A stretch of DNA of 64,000 bases from Epithemia pelagica (taxonomy: Eukaryota; Bacillariophyta; Bacillariophyceae; Surirellales; Surirellaceae): assembly GCA_946965045.2 (NCBI GenBank), contig OX337231.1, positions 2,790,001-2,854,000 of the forward strand, in the 5' to 3' direction. Positions within the stretch are counted from its first letter, which is position 1, and the number at the start of each line of letters is the position of its first letter. Positions 62,484 to 64,000 of this stretch are shown here, in pieces. The notes under the pieces were generated by a model. That model saw only the letters and a list, made by a program, of their open reading frames with translations, did not search any database and was not told where the DNA came from. The position numbers and the translations under genes were made by a program.

Positions 62484-63779
62484 TTAAGAAGATCCAAGTT
62501 TGAAGATATGAAGACGTCCAGGTGAAGCCGATTGGCATGTGACCCTGTCGCTCTCGAGATCTTCGTCGGATGGAAAGTGTCTACTTCCAGTAGCGGCGAC
62601 GAGAATCCCGTTTTGCGACGACGAAGATCTGTGAAAGGAAATCCCATTAACCGTTTGGTTGAAATAACCATCCAGAGTGCCCAACAATTCACCGGAAGTT
62701 GTACTGTAGCATTTGACGCATTTGTCTACACCACCGACAAACAAACGATCGGATTGACCGTCGAGATCAAATTCAAGACGTTGATTTGTATCGGATCTAG
62801 TAGCAAAGCTACGAATTCCACGAATGGGTTCGGACTGAAACTCTGGATTGCCAGACAGCATTCGCAGATCCCAACTGAGGACTGTATCCGATCGACGACT
62901 GGAACTGTACAAAAGATAGTCCGCCGATGGAGAAAAGCGAAGCTGAGTAACACCACCTTGAGCTCGTGACTGGAACCATTTGACTCTGGCTTGAGAAAAG
63001 ATAGCCATCGCATCATCCGATGTCTCTTCCTCGATTGAGATAAAACGTCGCTTTTTCTTTGAGTGACTTCTGCCATGCCCGACTACACAAATTCCATTCA
63101 TTACAGTGCCGGTTGGTTGTTCTGAAACACGATTGTCGTACACGTAGATTGATCCAGGTGAATAGGTTCCCACGCAAAAGACACGGCTGTCTGGGGCATC
63201 TTCAATGGCAGACACGAGGCCTTTTTGCCCATCGGAAGACCGTCGAGTCTTGCCCAGTCGAAGAACGGTAGAATCTCGTCCAGGCACAGCGAGATCAAAG
63301 ACGCGAATGCATCGGTCTGTTCGGAAGCCTCCTGCGAAAATATGCTGACCGTTGGACGAAAAGCTGACCACTGTTGGTGATTCCATTTCATCCAAAGCAT
63401 TGTAGGGTCGATATGAAGCTCGAATCGTGCCTGTGTAAGCATCAAAGAGATGGACGGGTTGGCCGCGGCAGGTGGCGACAAAACAGCATGTTCCAGGGTC
63501 GGATGAATTCATATATGGGTACCATGAATATGATCGGACTGTATCACCACCTTGTGCAACCAACACAGTCTTCCAATCGGCCACAGCCGAAAGATCTTCA
63601 TTCTCACTTGGTTTCGCTTCCACAGGGGGTGTGTTGTATAGTCGAAGTTTGCTGTCGCTTGACGTGCTCGTCAACAAGCAAAGTCCATCCGGAGAAATAG
63701 AACACCCTTGATAAAAGCTTTCCTTATCCTGCAGATCGGAACTTTCAGCAATTAGAGTTGCATCAAGATGACTCATCAC
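62484..63779 (-). CDS. WRAP53: Telomerase Cajal body protein 1 (WRAP53/TCAB1), WD40
   Basis: 431 residues in one exon. It is a WD40 propeller with the specific WRAP53 blocks: FYQGCSISPDGLCLLTS, DTVRSYSWYPYMNSSDPGTC, then CCFVATCRGQPVHLFDAYTG with IRASYRPYNALDEMESPTVV directly following, FRTDRCIRVFDLAVPGRDST and GGVTQLRFSPSADYLLYSSS with LSWDLRML. The animal protein binds the CAB box of scaRNAs and telomerase RNA and delivers telomerase to Cajal bodies. The animal N-terminal extension is absent. Conservation of these blocks makes orthology likely; whether it serves telomerase here is inference. Confidence 0.88.
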   Translation of the reverse strand: MMSHLDATLIAESSDLQDKESFYQGCSISPDGLCLLTSTSSDSKLRLYNTPPVEAKPSENEDLSAVADWKTVLVAQGGDTVRSYSWYPYMNSSDPGTCCFVATCRGQPVHLFDAYTGTIRASYRPYNALDEMESPTVVSFSSNGQHIFAGGFRTDRCIRVFDLAVPGRDSTVLRLGKTRRSSDGQKGLVSAIEDAPDSRVFCVGTYSPGSIYVYDNRVSEQPTGTVMNGICVVGHGRSHSKKKRRFISIEEETSDDAMAIFSQARVKWFQSRAQGGVTQLRFSPSADYLLYSSSRRSDTVLSWDLRMLSGNPEFQSEPIRGIRSFATRSDTNQRLEFDLDGQSDRLFVGGVDKCVKCYSTTSGELLGTLDGYFNQTVNGISFHRSSSSQNGILVAATGSRHFPSDEDLESDRVTCQSASPGRLHIFKLGSS

Positions 63780-64000
63780 TCATCAAGAAAGACGGAAAAG
63801 ATTGTGTCTCGGCGGTGGTCGGTGCTCGTCTCGCGACTCGCGATTCCGAATTGTGATCTGTGAATGGTCGCTCTATAGTCGTGGTTTGCAAATATCGTAT
63901 TATGCCCAACAGTTTTCTAAGAGGAGTCCGCTGGCCAGGCCAGCGTGGAGATAGTGTTACATAGGAGTATGATCAGGTTTGCAAGACTAAAGCGCGCATG

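Noticed and set aside
62291-62692. 133-codon minus-strand ORF overlapping the WRAP53 3' end
   Set aside because: Different frame of the same strand as the WD40 gene; no family features.
1-64000. tRNA, rRNA, snRNA genes and CRISPR arrays
   Set aside because: Looked for cloverleaf-like or box-like sequences in the spacers and for spaced direct repeats; none found by eye. A covariance search would be decisive.

Overview
This window is nuclear DNA from a diatom; the gene content suggests a pennate species, but I cannot name one. The evidence is a three-exon fucoxanthin-chlorophyll a/c protein gene, several proteins with signal peptides ending in the diatom-style plastid motif (F-A-P just after the cleavage site), a nuclear gene for a bacterial-type sigma factor, an Alb3/YidC insertase gene, short GT-AG introns of about 45-160 nt, and dense genes on both strands.

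Layout. 0-7.3 kb: an unrecognised 982-residue protein on the minus strand, then a 5'-truncated LINE-type retrotransposon with reverse transcriptase (RT), RNase H and a zinc knuckle, flanked by a short target-site duplication. 7.4-12.3 kb: a Vps62-like membrane protein with a reading-frame break, a HAD-IIA phosphatase and a small spliced gene. 12.6-15.1 kb: a DNA transposon with 27-bp perfect terminal inverted repeats that carries pieces of at least two host genes, including a frameshifted dihydroxyacetone kinase fragment. 15.5-17.4 kb: a small membrane protein and ribosomal protein L32e. 17.9-22.7 kb: a second, different retrotransposon, strongly G-poor on its coding strand, with a low-complexity ORF, an RT and a C-terminal restriction-like endonuclease; it is broken by an in-frame stop and a frameshift.

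23-64 kb is ordinary dense euchromatin. In order it holds an RLIG1-like RNA ligase, an MgtE-type Mg2+ transporter, a kinesin-light-chain-type TPR protein, RPS19, RRP8, the splicing factor PRP17/CDC40, a HIT-type zinc-finger protein, a membrane thioredoxin, CENP-C, a TPR methyltransferase, NAA15, AK6, an ANTH-domain protein with a signal peptide, a TLDc protein, an FCP antenna protein, a choline-transporter-like protein, S-adenosylhomocysteine hydrolase, a plastid sigma factor, Alb3, Sec66/Sec71, a soluble inorganic pyrophosphatase and the telomerase Cajal-body protein WRAP53/TCAB1.

The host genes do not form one pathway. Two loose themes are visible: ribosome biogenesis and translation (RPL32, RPS19, RRP8, AK6/Fap7, NAA15, HIT protein), and plastid function (FCP, sigma factor, Alb3). 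The exon models given here were joined by hand from splice signals, frame and family alignment from memory; none was checked with transcripts or a database search.
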